Assembly (NCBI GenBank): GCA_910587835.1
Contig: CAJUNQ010000119.1
Span: forward strand, 1-11,859
Direction: 5' to 3'
Origin: an uncultured Oscillospiraceae bacterium
GTDB taxonomy: Bacteria; Bacillota; Clostridia; Oscillospirales; Acutalibacteraceae
Length of the DNA: 11,859 nucleotides
Below, in pieces: positions 1 to 6,137 of the stretch. A program made the translations under genes and the position numbers. The notes below the pieces were generated by a model, which was given only the letters and a program-made list of their open reading frames with translations, was not told the DNA's origin and made no database searches. Positions within the stretch are counted from its first letter, which is position 1. Every line of letters begins with the position of its first letter.

Positions 1-102
1 GCGCAGACAACAAAGGCGCGAGGTACAAGTCTACCTCACCCAAGCTGTCGGAACGGGGTAAAGCTGCGCCGCCGTACTTAGCGCCTTTGACCGCAGGTCA
101 AA
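1..102. other. Structured non-coding stretch at the window edge, identity unknown
   Basis: No coding region is credible here. Several inverted repeats can be read directly: GAGGTA (20-25) with TACCTC (32-37); CAAAGGCGC (11-19) with GCGCCTTTG (81-89); and a perfect hairpin TTTGACC-GCA-GGTCAAA (86-102). The second and third pairings share bases 86-89, so they exclude each other, as in a riboswitch or attenuator, but no T-tract follows the last hairpin. GCGCAG (1-6) could also pair with CTGCGC (64-69). It may be the 3' part of a structured RNA cut by the window edge. I looked for SRP RNA, RNase P RNA and tmRNA signatures and saw none. Confidence 0.3.
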
Positions 103-105
103 CAG

Positions 106-752
106 CGGACTGTTAGCAGCCGGTAAATTCAGGGGAAGGGGCTTCCTGTGTCCCCCCATATACAGAGACGGAAACAACTTTTCTTTTGGCGGACGGTCTG
201 CTTCGTTCTTGTCGGGCGAACACGGAACAAAAAAAGAAAATAAAAATAATAGTATTTTTTTTAGATTCAGAGGAAGGGGCTTCCTGTGCCGCCCTTGCTG
301 GGTGAAGCCGGAACAAAAAAGAAAATAAAAATAATATTATTTTTTCTTCCATCGGACTGTTAGCAGCCGGTAAATTCAGGGGAAGGGGCCCCATGTGTCC
401 CCCATATACAGAGACGGAAACATCTTTTCTTTTGGCGGGCGGTCTGCTTCGTTCTTGTCGGGCGAACGCGGAACAAAAAAAGAAAATAAAAATAATATTA
501 TTTTTTCTTCCATCGGACTGTTAGCAGCCGGTAAATTCAGGGGAAGGGGCCCTATGTGCCCCCCATATACAGAGACGGAAACAACTTTTCTTTTGGCGGA
601 CGGTCTGCTTCGTTCTTGTCGGGCGAACGCGGAACAAAAAATGAAAATAAAAATAATAGTATTTTTTTAGATTCAGAGGAAGGGGCTTCTTGTTTCGCCC
701 TTGCCGGGTGAAGCCGGAACAAAAAAGAGAATAAAAATAATATTATTTTTTT
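106..752. repeat. Composite AT-rich tandem repeat array (XY-X-XY)
   Basis: A long module X starts at 106, 353 and 514 with CGGACTGTTAGCAGCCGG. It continues through a G-rich patch, CATATACAGAGACGGAAAC, a TTTTCTTTTGGCGG patch, and an A-rich tail that turns into a T-run. A shorter module Y starts at 263 and 669 with AGATTCAG. Y reads like X with about 57 internal bases missing: both share GGAAGGGGCTTC near the start and a GGAACAAAAAA-type tail. The order is X1 (106-262), Y1 (263-352), X2 (353-513), X3 (514-668), Y2 (669-752). X2, Y1 and Y2 end in a perfect 18-bp palindrome, AAAAATAATATTATTTTT. X1 and X3 carry AGT in place of its centre and run straight into Y. Long reading frames cross the array on both strands but are low-complexity and follow the repeat, so I do not call genes. 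Function unknown. Confidence 0.85.
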
Positions 753-883
753 CGGCGAATGCAGCGGGAAATCCCCCCCTCCTTCTATATATAATATAGA
801 GGCCCAGTCATTGTGATGATGCTGCGCCGTTATACAAGAAATCGTGAAAAAAGGAAAGAGCCTATTTTTTTGCGGGAATCCTG
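753..883. other. Intergenic spacer between repeat array and ylxM promoter
   Basis: I see no gene here. A short AT-rich inverted repeat, CTATAT-ATA-ATATAG (785-799), contains a TATAAT string but has no usable -35 box at the right distance. The rest is unremarkable apart from a T7 run near 865-871. Confidence 0.4.
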
Positions 884-912
884 TTGACAAAACAGTCGGG
901 CTGGTGTATAAT
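884..912 (+). promoter_or_regulatory. Consensus sigma-A promoter of the ylxM-ffh operon
   Basis: TTGACA (884-889) and TATAAT (907-912) are both perfect consensus hexamers with a 17-nt spacer. Transcription should start near 919, leaving a leader of about 40 nt before the ylxM start. This is the strongest promoter in the window and probably drives ylxM, ffh and at least part of the downstream block. Confidence 0.9.
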
Positions 913-960
913 CATCTGGTGTAAAGATGGTCGCTTTACAGGAGGAGGGGGAGGACCGGC

Positions 961-1329
961 TTGGCAAAGGATCTGAGGATTTCCTATCTGCTGGACTTTT
1001 ACGGAGAGATGCTCACTGAGACCCAGCGGGAGGCGGTGGACGCCTATTATAACCAGGACATGTCCCTGTCGGAGATCGCCGCCGACCGGGACATCAGCCG
1101 CCAGGGGGTGCGGGACGCCATTAAGCGGGCGGAGCAGCAGCTGACGGAGATGGAGGAAGGGCTGGGTCTCTGCCGCCGGTTTGAGGATATGCAGAAGAAG
1201 CTGGAGGCGGTTTGCGACTGCGCGCTGGACATTCAGGAGCTGAACGCCCTGCACAGCGGCGTGGAGGAGATCGACCTGCGGGTCGCCCGCATTCTGGACC
1301 TGTGCAAGGAGATTGTGGAGCGAGACTGA
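961..1329 (+). CDS. ylxM: YlxM family DNA-binding / SRP-associated protein
   Basis: A 122-residue protein of the YlxM/p13 family, the usual partner of ffh in Firmicutes and streptococci, where it is linked to signal recognition particle function. It resembles sigma-70 region 4: residues 19-60 form a helix-turn-helix, with LTETQREAVDAYY, then SLSEIAADRDISRQGVRDA, then KRAEQQL. The rest is mostly charged helix. The start is TTG at 961, supported by the purine-rich GGGGAGGA at 948-955 and by the family's usual N-terminus (AKDLRISYLLDFYG). No ATG start fits better. It is first in the operon after a consensus promoter. A foldback repeat begins at its stop codon, TGA 1327-1329, and separates it from ffh by about 240 bp; in most relatives the two genes are nearly adjacent. 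Confidence 0.93.
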   Translation: MAKDLRISYLLDFYGEMLTETQREAVDAYYNQDMSLSEIAADRDISRQGVRDAIKRAEQQLTEMEEGLGLCRRFEDMQKKLEAVCDCALDIQELNALHSGVEEIDLRVARILDLCKEIVERD

Positions 1330-1330
1330 G

Positions 1331-1490
1331 AAGCTGTATTCATAGGCGGAGGATGCCGGAGTGGCGAGGGATTTTGTCGCCCTGCAAGGCAAAAAATCGC
1401 AGGAATACTTGCCGTATTTCAAGATTTTTTAACGCGGCAGGACGGCAAAAGACCCGCGCCTCCGGCGTTCAACGGCTGTGAATACAGGTT
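1331..1490. mobile_element. MITE-like foldback element between ylxM and ffh
   Basis: The ends are AAGCTGTATTCA and TGAATACAGGTT, an inverted repeat of 12 bases with one mismatch. The inverted match continues inward almost without gaps: GCCGGAG (1355-1361) with CTCCGGC (1460-1466), an ATTTTGTCGCCCTGC-type arm (1371-1385) with its near-complement around 1437-1451, and AAAAAATC with GATTTTTT around the centre. The whole 160 bp could fold into one long hairpin. CTGAG occurs directly at both outer edges (1326-1330 and 1491-1495), which looks like a 5-bp target duplication; TGA alone is an alternative. It has no reading frame for a transposase, as expected of a non-autonomous element. In the transcript it would form a large hairpin upstream of ffh. 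Confidence 0.75.
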
Positions 1491-1523
1491 CTGAGGGCTC
1501 TGGGCAGGCTGGGGGAGGACGAC

Positions 1524-1543
1524 CCCCGGCCTGGACGCCGGGG
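1524..1543 (+). promoter_or_regulatory. Short GC hairpin upstream of ffh
   Basis: CCCCGGC and GCCGGGG form a perfect 7-bp stem with the 6-nt loop CTGGAC. It ends 13-15 nt before the ffh ribosome binding site and has no T-tract. It may stabilise the 5' end of a processed ffh message or simply reflect GC-rich sequence. Confidence 0.35.
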
Positions 1544-1568
1544 CGGAAACAGAGGAGAGGTGAGCCGG

Positions 1569-2921
1569 ATGGCTTTTGAGGGCTTGGCGGAAAAGCTGAG
1601 CAATTCCTTTAAAAAGCTGCGGGGCAAGGGCAAGCTCAGCGAGGCCGACGTAAAAGAGGCCATGCGCGAGGTGCGCCTGGCCCTGCTGGAAGCGGACGTA
1701 AACTACAAGGTGGCCAAGGAGCTCACCGGAAAAATCACCGAACGGGCCGTGGGCTCTGAGGTGATGGAGAGCCTGACCCCGGCCCAGATGGTGATTAAAA
1801 TTGTCAACGAGGAGCTGACCGCCTTAATGGGCGGCAGCGAGGAGCGGCTGAAAAGCCCCGCCCATCCCCCGGCTGTCATTATGATGTGCGGCCTGCAGGG
1901 CGCGGGCAAAACCACCTATTCGGCCAAGCTGGCCTATTTGCTGAAAAGCCAGGGCCACCGGCCCTTGCTGGCGGCCTGCGACATATACCGGCCCGCGGCT
2001 ATCAAGCAGCTGCAGGTGATGGGAGAAAAGGCAGGGGCCCCGGTGTTTGAGCGGGGAACCCAGGACCCGGTGGAGACTGCCAAAGAGGCGGTGCGCCACG
2101 CCAGGGACTACGGCCACGACTATGTGCTCATCGACACGGCGGGCCGCCTGCAGATTGACGAGGAGCTGATGGAGGAGCTCCGCCGGATGAAGGAGGCTGT
2201 CAGCCCCACGGACGTGCTGCTGGTGGTAGACGCCATGATCGGCCAGGAGTCGGTGAACGTGGCAAAAACCTTTGACCAGCTGCTGGACATTACCGGCGTG
2301 GTGCTCACCAAGCTGGACGGCGACACCCGGGGGGGCGCGGCCCTGTCCATCAAGGCGGTGACAGGCAAGCCCATTAAGTTTGCGGGCACCGGCGAAAAGC
2401 TGGACGGGCTGGAGGTGTTCCACCCGGACCGGATGGCCGGGCGGATTTTGGGCATGGGGGATGTGCTCAGCCTGATTGAGGACGCCCAGCTGCGCATGGA
2501 CGAAAAGGCAGCCGCCAAAACCGCCGAGCGGATGCTCAGCAACAAGCTGGATTTGAACGATATGCTGGACCAGTTCCAGCAGGTGAAGAAAATGGGGCCC
2601 ATCAAGGGCATTCTCTCCAAGCTGCCGGGCATAGGCGGCAAGCTGGACGATGTGGATATTGACGACCGGATTATGGACCGCACCGCGGCCATTATCCTCT
2701 CCATGACCCCTTACGAGCGCAGCCATCCCGACAGCCTGAACGCCTCGCGGAAAAAGCGCATTGCCGCTGGCTGCGGCCAGAAGGTGGAGGACGTGAACCG
2801 GCTGCTGAACCAGTTCAAGCAGACCCAAAAGCTGATGAAGCAGTTCGGGGGCAAGAAGGGAAAGAAGATGATGCGCGGCTTGGGGGGCCTGGGCAATATG
2901 GGCGGCGGGATGCCGTTTTAG
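1569..2921 (+). CDS. ffh: Signal recognition particle GTPase Ffh
   Basis: This is the SRP54 homologue (450 residues, normal length). It binds signal peptides and SRP RNA and, with FtsY, delivers ribosomes to the membrane translocon. The N domain begins MAFEGLAEKLSNSFKKLRGKGKL. The G domain has the P-loop GLQGAGKTT at 108-116, DTAGR at 189-193 and TKLDGD at 247-252. The M domain starts near residue 300; its RNA-binding helices include SRKKRIAAGCGQKVEDVNRL, followed by a Lys/Met/Gly-rich tail ending GGGMPF. A GTG three codons upstream (1560) is possible, but ATG 1569 is preferred because AGAGGTGA (1556-1563) is a strong Shine-Dalgarno site at proper distance and the family starts MAFE. The next gene begins 11 nt after the stop. 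Confidence 0.97.
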   Translation: MAFEGLAEKLSNSFKKLRGKGKLSEADVKEAMREVRLALLEADVNYKVAKELTGKITERAVGSEVMESLTPAQMVIKIVNEELTALMGGSEERLKSPAHPPAVIMMCGLQGAGKTTYSAKLAYLLKSQGHRPLLAACDIYRPAAIKQLQVMGEKAGAPVFERGTQDPVETAKEAVRHARDYGHDYVLIDTAGRLQIDEELMEELRRMKEAVSPTDVLLVVDAMIGQESVNVAKTFDQLLDITGVVLTKLDGDTRGGAALSIKAVTGKPIKFAGTGEKLDGLEVFHPDRMAGRILGMGDVLSLIEDAQLRMDEKAAAKTAERMLSNKLDLNDMLDQFQQVKKMGPIKGILSKLPGIGGKLDDVDIDDRIMDRTAAIILSMTPYERSHPDSLNASRKKRIAAGCGQKVEDVNRLLNQFKQTQKLMKQFGGKKGKKMMRGLGGLGNMGGGMPF

Positions 2922-2932
2922 GGGGAGAGGCC

Positions 2933-3652
2933 ATGACAAGCCAAGAGGTCATCCGGTATATCAACCGGGGTGCCAACTATTACGTGAGCCTGTTCGGCCG
3001 GGCGGAGCACATGGAGATCGTCCAGAGAGACCGCTATTCTCTGGTACGGCCCAGGGGCGATGTGTTTGGCATCCGCTTTGTGTATAATGTGCGCCTGCAG
3101 GGCCTCTCCCAGGAGCAGAAAGAGGAGCTTGTTGCGGAAATCAAGGCTCTGGGTCTGCCCGTATGGTGGGATTTGGAGTACCCAATCCAGGCGGCGGAGC
3201 CGGACCCGGAGGGGGAGTCTTATCTGGCCATGCTGGCGGGCGAGCGCCCGGACTGGCCGGACCACCCGGCCGTGACAGAGGTGAAAACCCAGGAGGAGTT
3301 TGCCCAGTGGGCCGGGGTGGTGAATCAGGTGCTCTCCGGCGGGAAAGAGGATATCCATCCCCAGTACCACTATCCCCTGTGCCGGGACGGCCTGCTGCGC
3401 TGTTATACCCTGGGGGACCCGGCGGGCCGGGTGCTGTCTGCGGCGGCTGCGGCCGTGGACAGGGAGGCGGCTTCCTTGGAATTCGTGGCGACACTGCCGG
3501 AGCACCGGCGGCAGGGCCTGGCCCGGGCCCTGTGCTGCCGGGCCGTGAAGGACGCCTTTGCCCATGGAGCCGAAATCGTCACGGTGCGGGCCATTGACGG
3601 CGTGGCGGCAGCGTTGTATACTTCTGTTGGCTTTCAACCATATTGGCCGTAG
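2933..3652 (+). CDS. GNAT family N-acetyltransferase with extra N-terminal domain
   Basis: A 239-residue protein whose C-terminal half is a GNAT acetyl-CoA-dependent acyltransferase. Motif A is VATLPEHRRQGLARAL (about 185-200), with the RRQGLA pyrophosphate-binding loop at 192-197, and the typical closing ALYTSVGFQPYW is at 227-238. Residues 1-110 form a separate region (with SLVRPRGDVFGIRFVYNV and LPVWWDLEYP) that I do not recognise as a named domain, although similar two-part proteins exist in clostridia as far as I recall. The acceptor substrate cannot be told from sequence. The gene starts 11 nt after the ffh stop, with a GGGGGAG site, so it is probably cotranscribed with ffh. It is not part of the standard ffh-rpsP cluster and looks like a lineage-specific insertion. 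Confidence 0.85.
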   Translation: MTSQEVIRYINRGANYYVSLFGRAEHMEIVQRDRYSLVRPRGDVFGIRFVYNVRLQGLSQEQKEELVAEIKALGLPVWWDLEYPIQAAEPDPEGESYLAMLAGERPDWPDHPAVTEVKTQEEFAQWAGVVNQVLSGGKEDIHPQYHYPLCRDGLLRCYTLGDPAGRVLSAAAAAVDREAASLEFVATLPEHRRQGLARALCCRAVKDAFAHGAEIVTVRAIDGVAAALYTSVGFQPYWP

Positions 3653-3661
3653 GGAGGTCCC

Positions 3662-4027
3662 ATGAACATCCAGCGGATCGGCGAGGTATGCCTGCTCACC
3701 CAAGATGTGCCCCGGCTGGCGGATTTTTACCGCAGGCTGCTGGGGGTTCTGCCCGGCGAGGACGGGGAGAACTGGGGGCATCAGTTTGTTCTGGCCAGAG
3801 AGACCAGCCTGGCCATTTTGCGGGACGACCACCCCCGCAGGGGCCAGAGCGCTGTGCTGGTCTTTACGGTGGCGGACATGGACCAGGCCTGCCGGCGGGT
3901 GCGGGACATGGGGGCGGAGCTTGTGGAGCCCCCCACCCCCCGGTCCTGGGGCGTGGTGAGCATGTGCGTCCGCGACCCGGACGGGAACAGGGTGTATTTG
4001 CGCTGCTTTGACGGGCAGCAGGCCTAG
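3662..4027 (+). CDS. VOC superfamily (glyoxalase/bleomycin-resistance-like) protein
   Basis: A 121-residue single-domain protein of the vicinal oxygen chelate fold with two beta-alpha-beta-beta-beta halves. The first has EVCLLTQDVPRLADFYRRLLG (8-28) and the second VLVFTVADMDQACRRVRDMG, closing with DPDGNRVYLR. His40 and Glu8 could be metal ligands. The C-terminal Glu usual in metal-dependent members (GNxxEL) is replaced here by Tyr in GNRVYL, so it may bind a ligand rather than act as a glyoxalase. Its ribosome site AGGGAGG (3651-3657) overlaps the stop TAG of the acetyltransferase gene, so the two are translationally linked. Its own stop TAG (4025-4027) straddles the edge of a foldback element: TA from the target, G from the element. 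Substrate unknown. Confidence 0.85.
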   Translation: MNIQRIGEVCLLTQDVPRLADFYRRLLGVLPGEDGENWGHQFVLARETSLAILRDDHPRRGQSAVLVFTVADMDQACRRVRDMGAELVEPPTPRSWGVVSMCVRDPDGNRVYLRCFDGQQA

Positions 4028-4208
4028 GGCTTGTTTGAAAATAGAGGAAATGCCGGATTTTTGGTCCAAAGGAGGCGATTTCAAGGAGAAGAACCGCTGT
4101 AGTTAGCTGCGCTAACTACGTCAATCTTGCGATTGACGAGGATTTTCAACGCAGAAAGCGACTGCTTTGGGCCAAAAAGACGGTGTTTTCGATTTTTCAA
4201 ACGAACCC
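4027..4208. mobile_element. MITE-like foldback element flanked by TA, at the VOC stop codon
   Basis: The 182-bp element starts GGGCTTGTTTGAAAA and ends TTTTTCAAACGAACCC. These termini are imperfect inverted repeats, and the match continues inward for over 50 bases (for example a TTTTTGGTCCAAAG block near 4057-4070 against its near-complement near 4168-4181). TA lies directly outside both ends (4025-4026 and 4209-4210), the target duplication typical of IS630/Tc1-mariner-type elements. The centre holds two perfect hairpins, TAGTTAGC-TGC-GCTAACTA and CGTCAATC-TTGC-GATTGACG, so the element can form a cross-shaped fold. There is no coding capacity. It is unrelated in sequence to the element at 1331-1490. 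Confidence 0.8.
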
Positions 4209-4210
4209 TA

Positions 4211-4317
4211 AACAGGTTTGGACAGGGAGGCACGATCCGGGGCGATACCTTTGGCGTGCAGGCCCCTTTCAATATATTATTTCTACTACATTCAATCATT
4301 TATGGAGGTAAAGTAAC
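4211..4317 (+). promoter_or_regulatory. rpsP leader with weak candidate promoter
   Basis: This is the remaining native spacer before rpsP. A weak promoter can be proposed: TTGGCG (4251-4256), 16 nt, TATATT (4273-4278). GGGGC (4236-4240) and GCCCC (about 4262-4266) could pair around the -35 box. The rpsP ribosome site is GGAGG (4304-4308), 9 nt before ATG. Whether rpsP has its own start or is read from the ylxM promoter cannot be decided from sequence. Confidence 0.35.
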
Positions 4318-4560
4318 ATGGCTGTTAAAATCAGACTGCGCCGCATGGGCGCCAAGAAAAACCCCTTCTACCGCATTGTGGTGGCGGATTCCCGCTTTCC
4401 CCGGGACGGCCGCTTTATTGAGGAGATCGGCTACTACAACCCCATGGAGGAGCCCAGCGTGGTGAAGGTGGACCCGGAGAAGGCCAAAAAGTGGATTGAA
4501 AACGGCGCGCAGCCCACCGACACGGTGCGGGAGCTGTTCAAGAAGCACGGCGTGATCTGA
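4318..4560 (+). CDS. rpsP: 30S ribosomal protein S16
   Basis: An 80-residue S16 protein of full length. It binds 16S rRNA and is needed for assembly of the body and platform of the small subunit. The family signature is clear: MAVKIRLRRMGAKKNPFYRIVV, ADSRFPRDGRFIEEIGYYNP, and the C-terminal QPTDTVRELFKKHGV. It starts at ATG 4318 with GGAGG 9 nt upstream. It opens the conserved block rpsP-khpA-rimM-trmD and is followed by khpA after 28 nt. Upstream it is separated from the VOC gene by a foldback element, so its leader differs from that of relatives lacking the insertion. Confidence 0.98.
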   Translation: MAVKIRLRRMGAKKNPFYRIVVADSRFPRDGRFIEEIGYYNPMEEPSVVKVDPEKAKKWIENGAQPTDTVRELFKKHGVI

Positions 4561-4588
4561 GAGGAACCGAGAGAAAGGAGGGAGAACG

Positions 4589-4819
4589 ATGCAGGAGCTG
4601 TTGAAGGCCATTGCCTCCGGCCTGGTGGAAAAGCCGGAGGAGGTGGCGGTCACCAGTGAAGAGGGGGAGAACGGTATGACTGTTTTCCATCTTCATGTGG
4701 CCGAGGACGACATGGGCCGGGTGATTGGCAAGCAGGGACGCATTGCCAAGGCCATCCGCGTGGTTATGCGGGCTGCGGCCAGCCGCAACGACAAAAAGAT
4801 CATGGTGGAGATCGACTGA
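4589..4819 (+). CDS. khpA: KH domain RNA-binding protein KhpA (YlqC)
   Basis: A small KH-domain protein of 76 residues, the normal size of the KhpA/YlqC family. The RNA-binding GxxG loop is at 47-50 within MGRVIGKQGRIAKAIR, preceded by a beta strand (MTVFHLHVAEDD) and followed by helix and strand to KKIMVEID. In Gram-positive bacteria KhpA pairs with KhpB, binds many RNAs, and affects cell size and division; its place between rpsP and rimM is conserved. The start ATG 4589 has an excellent site, AAGGAGG (4575-4581), 7 nt upstream. YlqD, found next to it in Bacillus, is absent here. Confidence 0.95.
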   Translation: MQELLKAIASGLVEKPEEVAVTSEEGENGMTVFHLHVAEDDMGRVIGKQGRIAKAIRVVMRAAASRNDKKIMVEID

Positions 4820-4837
4820 TCTTGAAGCCAATAAGCA

Positions 4838-4875
4838 AAAAGGGGCAGTGCGGGCAAGGCCGCGAAGCCCCTTTT
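4838..4875 (+). terminator. Hairpin between khpA and rimM, possible partial terminator
   Basis: AAAAGGGGC (4838-4846) and GCCCCTTTT (4867-4875) form a perfect 9-bp stem, with a second small stem GCGG/CCGC in the loop. The T-run is only four long and lies in the stem, so termination may be partial. It could set the ratio of rpsP-khpA to rimM-trmD transcripts. Confidence 0.5.
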
Positions 4876-4898
4876 GCCTGTATTAAGGGGGTTGTACC

Positions 4899-5423
4899 AT
4901 GAAAAAGCAGTTTTTGGAGGCGGGAAAAATCGTGCGCACCCACGGGGTGCGGGGCGAGCTCTGCCTGGAGCCCTGGGCCGACTCGCCGGAATTTCTGCTG
5001 GGGGTAAAGGAGTTCTATTTTGACCCCCAGGGCCAGCGTCCGGCGGGGCTGCTGGGCTCCCGGCCCCACAAGGGGCGGCTGCTCATCCGTCTGCGGGGGG
5101 TGGACACGGTGGAGCAGGGGGACGCTCTGCGGGGCCGGGTGCTGTACCTGAACCGGGACGGGGTGCGGCTGGAGGAGGGCCGCTTCTTTTTGCAGGACCT
5201 GATCGGCCTGCGGGCTGTGGACGGCCAAACCGGGGAGGAGTATGGGGTGTTGGAGGAGGTCGTCAACACCCCGGCCAACAACGTCTACCGCATTAAGCAG
5301 GGGGAGAAGGAGTATCTTTTTCCGGCAGTGGCCCATATGATCAAGCGCACCGACATAGAGGCCGGGGTGATCGAGCTGCTGCCCATTCCCGGCATTTTTG
5401 ACGGGGACGGGGAGGAAGCCTGA
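4899..5423 (+). CDS. rimM: Ribosome maturation factor RimM
   Basis: A 174-residue RimM, the factor that binds S19 and helps fold the 3' domain (head) of 16S rRNA during 30S assembly. The N-terminal RimM barrel carries GKIVRTHGVRGELCLEPW (residues 9-26). The C-terminal PRC-barrel, from about 95, has LIGLRAVDGQTGEEYGVLEEV, NTPANNVYRIKQGEKEYLFPAV and a final acidic stretch. The start ATG 4899 has AAGGGGG (4885-4891) 7 nt before it. Its stop overlaps the trmD start by one base (TGATG), which indicates translational coupling. RimM and TrmD are adjacent in many bacteria. Confidence 0.96.
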   Translation: MKKQFLEAGKIVRTHGVRGELCLEPWADSPEFLLGVKEFYFDPQGQRPAGLLGSRPHKGRLLIRLRGVDTVEQGDALRGRVLYLNRDGVRLEEGRFFLQDLIGLRAVDGQTGEEYGVLEEVVNTPANNVYRIKQGEKEYLFPAVAHMIKRTDIEAGVIELLPIPGIFDGDGEEA

Positions 5424-6127
5424 TGCGCATTGACATTTTCACCCTGTTTCCTGAGCTGTTTGCCCCGGCGCTGGGCAGCAGCATTGTGGGCCGGGCCCGG
5501 CGGCGGGGGCTTTTGCAGGTGTGCTGCCACCAGCTGCGGGATTTTTCTCCGGACCGGCGGGGGCGGGTGGACGACAGGGTGTTTGGAGGGGGCAAGGGGA
5601 TGCTGCTGATGGCGGAGCCCTTTGCCCGGGGCCTGGACGCCCTGGCCGGGCACCTGGGGGCTCTGCCCCATGTGATATACCTGTCTCCCCGGGGGCGGGT
5701 GCTGAATCAGGCCCGGGCCCGGGACCTGGCGGCTCTGCCGGGGCTGGTTTTGCTGTGCGGCCATTACGAGGGGGTAGACCAGCGGCTGCTGGACGAGTAC
5801 GGGGCTGAGGAGCTCTCCATCGGGGACTATGTGCTGACAGGGGGAGAGCTGCCGGCCATGATTCTCACGGACGCGGTGAGCCGTATGCTGCCGGGGGTGT
5901 TGTCGGACGAGAGCTGTTTTCAGGAGGAGAGCCATTTTTCCGGTCTGCTGGAGCACCCCCAGTACACCCGGCCGGAGGTGTGGCGGGGCCGGGCTGCGCC
6001 GCCGGTGCTGCTCAGCGGCCACCACGAGAGGATTGCGGCCTGGAAAAAGCAGGAGGCCTTGGCCGTGACCCGCCAAAACCGGCCCGACCTTTTTGTGAAG
6101 TTTGCGGGCGAGGATTCCCGGAGTTGA
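5423..6127 (+). CDS. trmD: tRNA (guanine(37)-N1)-methyltransferase TrmD
   Basis: A 234-residue SPOUT-class methyltransferase that puts the N1-methyl group on G37 of tRNAs reading CNN codons, using S-adenosylmethionine, to prevent +1 frameshifts. It starts MRIDIFTLFPELF and has DDRVFGGGKGML. The trefoil-knot cofactor site is GHYEGVDQR (113-121) and SIGDYVLTGGELPA (132-145), followed by PGVL and HPQYTRPEVWRG. By eye, the position of the E. coli catalytic Asp (in EDS) reads Glu here (EES); I believe this occurs in clostridial TrmDs, so I do not call it a defect. It is coupled to rimM by a one-base overlap. rplS, which usually follows trmD, is missing; an AT-rich gap comes next. Confidence 0.96.
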   Translation: MRIDIFTLFPELFAPALGSSIVGRARRRGLLQVCCHQLRDFSPDRRGRVDDRVFGGGKGMLLMAEPFARGLDALAGHLGALPHVIYLSPRGRVLNQARARDLAALPGLVLLCGHYEGVDQRLLDEYGAEELSIGDYVLTGGELPAMILTDAVSRMLPGVLSDESCFQEESHFSGLLEHPQYTRPEVWRGRAAPPVLLSGHHERIAAWKKQEALAVTRQNRPDLFVKFAGEDSRS

Positions 6128-6137
6128 GGGCATGTTG

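Noticed and set aside
1..102. SRP RNA (ffs) fragment, suggested by the nearby ffh
   Set aside because: The conserved GGAAG tetraloop region and flanking bases of SRP RNA are not present on either strand.
106..752. CRISPR array
   Set aside because: Units are 85-160 bp with no short repeat/unique spacer pattern, and the sequence between the similar blocks is itself repeated.
785..799. TATAAT at 790-795 as a promoter
   Set aside because: No -35-like hexamer lies 16-18 nt upstream, and a perfect promoter exists at 884-912.
113..890. Long reading frames on both strands across the left array
   Set aside because: They are low-complexity, change frame relative to the repeat units from copy to copy and lack plausible starts. 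They reflect the repeat, not protein coding.
1560..1568. GTG 1560 as the ffh start
   Set aside because: It overlaps the Shine-Dalgarno site AGAGGTGA that serves ATG 1569, and Ffh proteins begin MAFE.
3141..3597. Pro/Gly-rich frames opposite and alongside the acetyltransferase gene
   Set aside because: They are shadows of a GC-rich coding region; the real frame shows clear GNAT motifs and a ribosome site.
5900..5990. TrmD catalytic Asp replaced by Glu (EES instead of EDS)
   Set aside because: The rest of the active-site region is intact and I recall the same form in clostridial TrmDs, so it is probably normal variation rather than loss of function.
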